6,280 bases of DNA, taken from positions 1 through 6,280 of the forward strand of contig CABRXB010000073.1 of NCBI GenBank assembly GCA_902474785.1, given 5' to 3'. Below, piece by piece: positions 5,761 through 6,280 of this stretch. Source of the DNA: an uncultured Eubacteriales bacterium (lineage in GTDB: Bacteria > Bacillota > Clostridia > Oscillospirales > Feifaniaceae). The number at the start of each line of letters is the position of its first letter. Positions within the stretch are counted from its first letter, which is position 1. A program made the translations under genes and the position numbers. The notes below the pieces were generated by a model, which worked only from the letters and a program-made list of their open reading frames with translations, was not told where the DNA came from and made no database searches.

Positions 5761-5859
5761 GGCTGACCATCGCGTGGTTTTGGGACAAAGGCGCAACTTG
5801 CGCCGCTCACCTGACCCATGGCTCCGTGATGGCCGAATTCAAAAAAGAGGTGAATGACC
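5761..5859 (+). promoter_or_regulatory. Structured rpsO leader, candidate S15 autoregulatory RNA
   Basis: The leader can form an outer stem of CCATCGCG (5767-5774) with CGTGATGG (5825-5832), 8 bp with one G.U next to a C-G. Inside it are a TGGG/CCCA stem (5781-5784/5815-5818) and a perfect GGCGCA/TGCGCC hairpin (5790-5795/5799-5804). TCACCT (5807-5812), in the interior, is exactly complementary to AGGTGA (5848-5853), the core of the rpsO Shine-Dalgarno sequence. Because that partner lies outside the outer stem, forming both would create a pseudoknot that hides the ribosome binding site. S15 is known to repress its own mRNA through different leader folds in different bacteria, including a pseudoknot in E. 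coli. Assigning that function here is inference. Confidence 0.5.
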
Positions 5860-6120
5860 ATGATGAGAAGCAAACAGGAACTCATTGAGACCTACCGTGT
5901 CCACGAAACCGATACCGGCTCTCCCGAGGTGCAGATCGCCATTTTGACCGAGCGCATCAACCATCTCAACGAGCATCTCAAGATCAACAAGAACGACCAC
6001 CACAGCCGCCGCGGTCTGCTCAAGATGGTCGGCAAGCGCCGCCGTCTGCTCGACTATTTGATCAAAAAGGACATCACGCGCTATCGCGCCATCATCGAAA
6101 AGCTGGGCATCAGAAAGTAA
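5860..6120 (+). CDS. rpsO: Small ribosomal subunit protein uS15
   Basis: S15 is a primary binder of the central domain of 16S rRNA and contributes to a bridge with the 50S subunit. The 86-residue product (88-89 in most bacteria) has the full signature: [19 protein letters not shown], then [31 protein letters not shown], and the C-terminal [12 protein letters not shown]. Three in-frame ATG codons occur at 5854, 5860 and 5863. GAGG (5847-5850, within GAGGTGA) is 3, 9 and 12 bases from them, so 5860 is preferred; 5854 would give 88 residues, close to the family length, and is the main alternative. The gene has its own promoter, structured leader and terminator, so it can be a single-gene transcript. 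The pnp gene, often next to rpsO, is not seen downstream in this window. Confidence 0.97.
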   Translation: MMRSKQELIETYRVHETDTGSPEVQIAILTERINHLNEHLKINKNDHHSRRGLLKMVGKRRRLLDYLIKKDITRYRAIIEKLGIRK

Positions 6121-6150
6121 GCGATCGCCCAAAGAAACTCGATAGAGATA

Positions 6151-6183
6151 AAAACGGACAGCAAAAGCTGTCCGTTTTCTTTT
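6151..6183 (+). terminator. Intrinsic terminator of rpsO
   Basis: AAAACGGACAGC (6151-6162) pairs perfectly over 12 bp with GCTGTCCGTTTT (6167-6178) around an AAAA loop and continues as CTTTT. It begins 30 bases after the rpsO stop. On the other strand the same stem is followed by GTTTTTATC, so it may work in both directions. Confidence 0.92.
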
Positions 6184-6230
6184 ATCCTTGCAAGCTGTAC
6201 TCGCCCATTTCACCCGGTTTTAAGGCGGGC

Positions 6231-6280
6231 TCATTCGTCTTCAAGCAGGCGCAGACCCGCCACCTGTGAGACCGGCAGGG
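6231..6280 (-). CDS. Possible C-terminal tail of a convergent gene, unrecognised
   Basis: The last bases have no ATG on the + strand and no sign of pnp. On the - strand one frame reads LPVSQVAGLRLLEDE and stops with TGA (complement of 6231-6233), with codon choice like the other genes here. Another - strand frame stays open to 6182 and ends in LKPGEMGEYSLQG, but its upstream half is cysteine- and rare-arginine-codon-rich, which looks non-coding. I cannot assign a family from 15 residues. The bidirectional look of the rpsO terminator fits a convergent neighbour. It may equally be intergenic. Confidence 0.25.
   Translation of the reverse strand, partial: LPVSQVAGLRLLEDE

Noticed and set aside
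5498..5788. Open frame of 96 codons on the - strand in the ribF-rpsO gap
   Set aside because: It covers the strong + strand rpsO promoter and repeats, and has no ribosome binding site or family resemblance that I can see.
5829..5888. Short + strand frame [19 protein letters not shown] overlapping the rpsO start
   Set aside because: There is no ribosome binding site before its ATG, and it uses the rpsO signal region as coding sequence; probably chance.
1..6280. CRISPR arrays, transposases, phage genes or att sites
   Set aside because: None was seen. Short repeats are confined to the two spacers and do not have array spacing.

Overview
The window is a GC-rich (roughly 60%) bacterial chromosome segment. 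It carries the downstream half of the conserved translation and RNA-metabolism cluster in the Firmicutes order: infB (5' end outside the window), rbfA, nrnA-type DHH phosphoesterase, truB, ribF and rpsO, all on the + strand. The presence of a nanoRNase/pAp phosphatase gene between rbfA and truB, the Firmicutes-like S15 and the high GC suggest a Clostridia member, possibly of the Oscillospirales/Ruminococcaceae type. The taxonomic call is inference from gene order, composition and protein resemblance only.

Layout: infB (2-1744) ends in two tandem TAG codons. A 170-bp spacer with small hairpins leads to rbfA (1915-2289). A 381-bp spacer (2290-2670) has no credible protein gene but is densely structured. 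It holds a four-way-junction fold in which essentially every base is paired (2307-2398, followed by five T), a small perfect hairpin (2469-2483) and a long three-segment hairpin (2502-2563) whose 3' strand is duplicated downstream. The nrnA gene (TTG start at 2671), truB and ribF then follow with 4- and 8-base overlaps and form one tightly coupled unit. A second 400-bp spacer (5455-5859) carries a likely weak terminator, repeated GAAAACG-type motifs with a 14-bp palindrome, a near-consensus extended -10 promoter and a structured leader in front of rpsO (5860-6120). A strong intrinsic terminator (6151-6183) closes rpsO. The last ~95 bases have no recognised gene and may include the tail of a convergent gene.

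The genes work on ribosome and RNA function: IF-2 drives initiation, RbfA matures the 30S subunit, NrnA finishes degradation of short RNA oligonucleotides and handles pAp, TruB makes pseudouridine 55 in tRNA, S15 is a primary 30S assembly protein, and RibF makes FMN and FAD. The protein genes are ordinary. The unusual content is in the two large intergenic regions: an apparently undescribed structured element between rbfA and nrnA, and an rpsO leader in which an internal TCACCT can pair with the Shine-Dalgarno sequence across a stem, a pseudoknot arrangement suggestive of S15 autoregulation.
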